DNA of 64,000 nt from Mesotoga prima MesG1.Ag.4.2 (GTDB taxonomy: Bacteria > Thermotogota > Thermotogae > Petrotogales > Kosmotogaceae), in assembly GCF_000147715.2 (NCBI RefSeq), contig NC_017934.1, positions 2,356,001-2,420,000 of the forward strand, written 5' to 3'. The position numbers and the translations under genes are program-made. Below the pieces are notes generated by a model that saw nothing but the letters and a program-made list of their open reading frames with translations, was not told the origin of the DNA and ran no database searches. Shown piece after piece: positions 63,521 through 64,000 of the stretch. The first letter of the stretch is position 1; each line of letters begins with the position of its first letter.

Positions 63521-63967
63521 CTACTCCTCATTCCAGCGGTATTTCTTGTTCTTTCGAAGAGTATCGAGATTGCAGTTCAGGCACAGGCCATTATGACAGC
63601 ATATGACCCCTCCACATTCAGGGCATCGCCATTTTTCCTCTTCCTTCTTCAAGAACAGATCTATAGAGTTGTCACGAATGAATTCCAGGTTCTCAATCAT
63701 GCTCATATGATACTTCGTTCGGTAGCGCTTATCCAGTGCCTTAAGTCGTTTACACGGAAAGGCTTTGCACTCAAAGCAGAACCGGACGCTTCCCTTTGCA
63801 AGCAATTCGCATTGGTCACCCATATGAGTGCAGTTTTCACCCCTCGGAATACACCCGGGGCAGTACTGTCTGCGAAAGCCTTTTTTCTTTAGATCCTCTT
63901 TCATTGACTGGTAATTGATGCACAGGCTGCAATTCATACCGCATGGAGCGATTAACGCCTCTTCCAT
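63521..63967 (-). CDS. Cysteine-rich DUF3795-like protein
   Basis: 148 residues from ATG 63967, with GAGGGGG six bases upstream. Cysteine pattern: APCGMNCSLCINY near the N-terminus, YCPGCIPRGENC, CFECKAFPCKRLK, then a separate C-terminal zinc-ribbon-like CPECGGVICCHNGLCLNC. The first part is typical of DUF3795, thought to bind metal. Cytosolic. Function unknown; paired with the DUF7000-like gene in one transcript. Confidence 0.8.
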   Translation of the reverse strand: MEEALIAPCGMNCSLCINYQSMKEDLKKKGFRRQYCPGCIPRGENCTHMGDQCELLAKGSVRFCFECKAFPCKRLKALDKRYRTKYHMSMIENLEFIRDNSIDLFLKKEEEKWRCPECGGVICCHNGLCLNCNLDTLRKNKKYRWNEE

Positions 63968-64000
63968 CGGACACCCCCTCACGACCCGTCAAGAACCCTC

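Overview
The window looks like a chromosomal segment from a mesophilic or moderately thermophilic member of the Thermotogota, most probably Mesotoga or a close relative. This rests on protein character, gene content and moderate GC: a split glycine decarboxylase GcvPA/GcvPB, glycolytic pfkA-pyk, CIRCE-controlled groESL, and dense clusters for plant polysaccharide and sugar uptake. The genus is an inference and has not been tested by a database search. Almost every gene starts behind a strong GGAGG-type ribosome binding site, and TTG and GTG starts are common.

Layout. 1-1.5 kb: 3' part of nadE, cut by the window edge. 1.7-3.1 kb: a sensor with three PAS domains and no output domain. 3.4 kb: tRNA-Thr(GGU). 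3.5-8.0 kb: glycine cleavage operon (DUF2007 gene, gcvT, gcvH, gcvPA, gcvPB). 8.2-10.6 kb: pfkA-pyk. 10.7-12.7 kb: groES-groEL with a CIRCE operator and a clean terminator. 12.8-13.7 kb: gene-free DNA with a cluster of hairpin repeats. 13.7-15.4 kb: IS copy A (IS1634-like), directly abutting a duplicated 3' tail of nadE. 15.8-21.7 kb: a co-directional run of an ABC-2-like permease, a MoxR-type AAA ATPase, a VWA/metallopeptidase-like protein, an unknown protein, a fumarase-beta-like protein and a YdjM-type membrane hydrolase.

21.8-36.9 kb is an arabinose/arabinoxylan locus, all on the minus strand: araR, an ABC importer without its ATPase, a membrane-anchored or secreted GH10 xylanase, a secreted and a cytoplasmic GH51 arabinofuranosidase, an FGGY kinase (probable ribulokinase), araA and araD. 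Extracellular enzymes would cut arabinoxylan, the importer takes up oligosaccharides, the cytoplasmic GH51 releases arabinose, and AraA, the kinase and AraD convert it to xylulose 5-phosphate. Three ATGTACGTACAT-like sites mark probable AraR operators. The araR frame has no ATG, GTG or TTG where its conserved N-terminus requires one, which points to an AUC start.

37.5-43.9 kb holds a broken IS3-family fragment, a TetR regulator next to a calcium-type P-type ATPase, IS copy B with an intact 6-bp target duplication, and a decayed flavoprotein gene. 43.9-51.6 kb is a minus-strand sugar catabolism operon (GntR/UTRA regulator, uridine phosphorylase-like enzyme, ABC importer, MDR dehydrogenase, TIM-barrel epimerase, Gfo/Idh/MocA oxidoreductase). 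52.2-58.1 kb is a ROK-regulated operon with a ribose-type ABC importer and an unassigned TIM-barrel protein. 58.1-60.3 kb encodes a fused DUF1538 transporter with a double PII-like protein, a possible PII-controlled cation antiporter. 60.6-64 kb carries an unknown protein, an isoaspartyl peptidase/asparaginase-like hydrolase, a DUF7000-like protein and a Cys-rich DUF3795-like protein.

No CRISPR array, prophage, rRNA or riboswitch was recognised.
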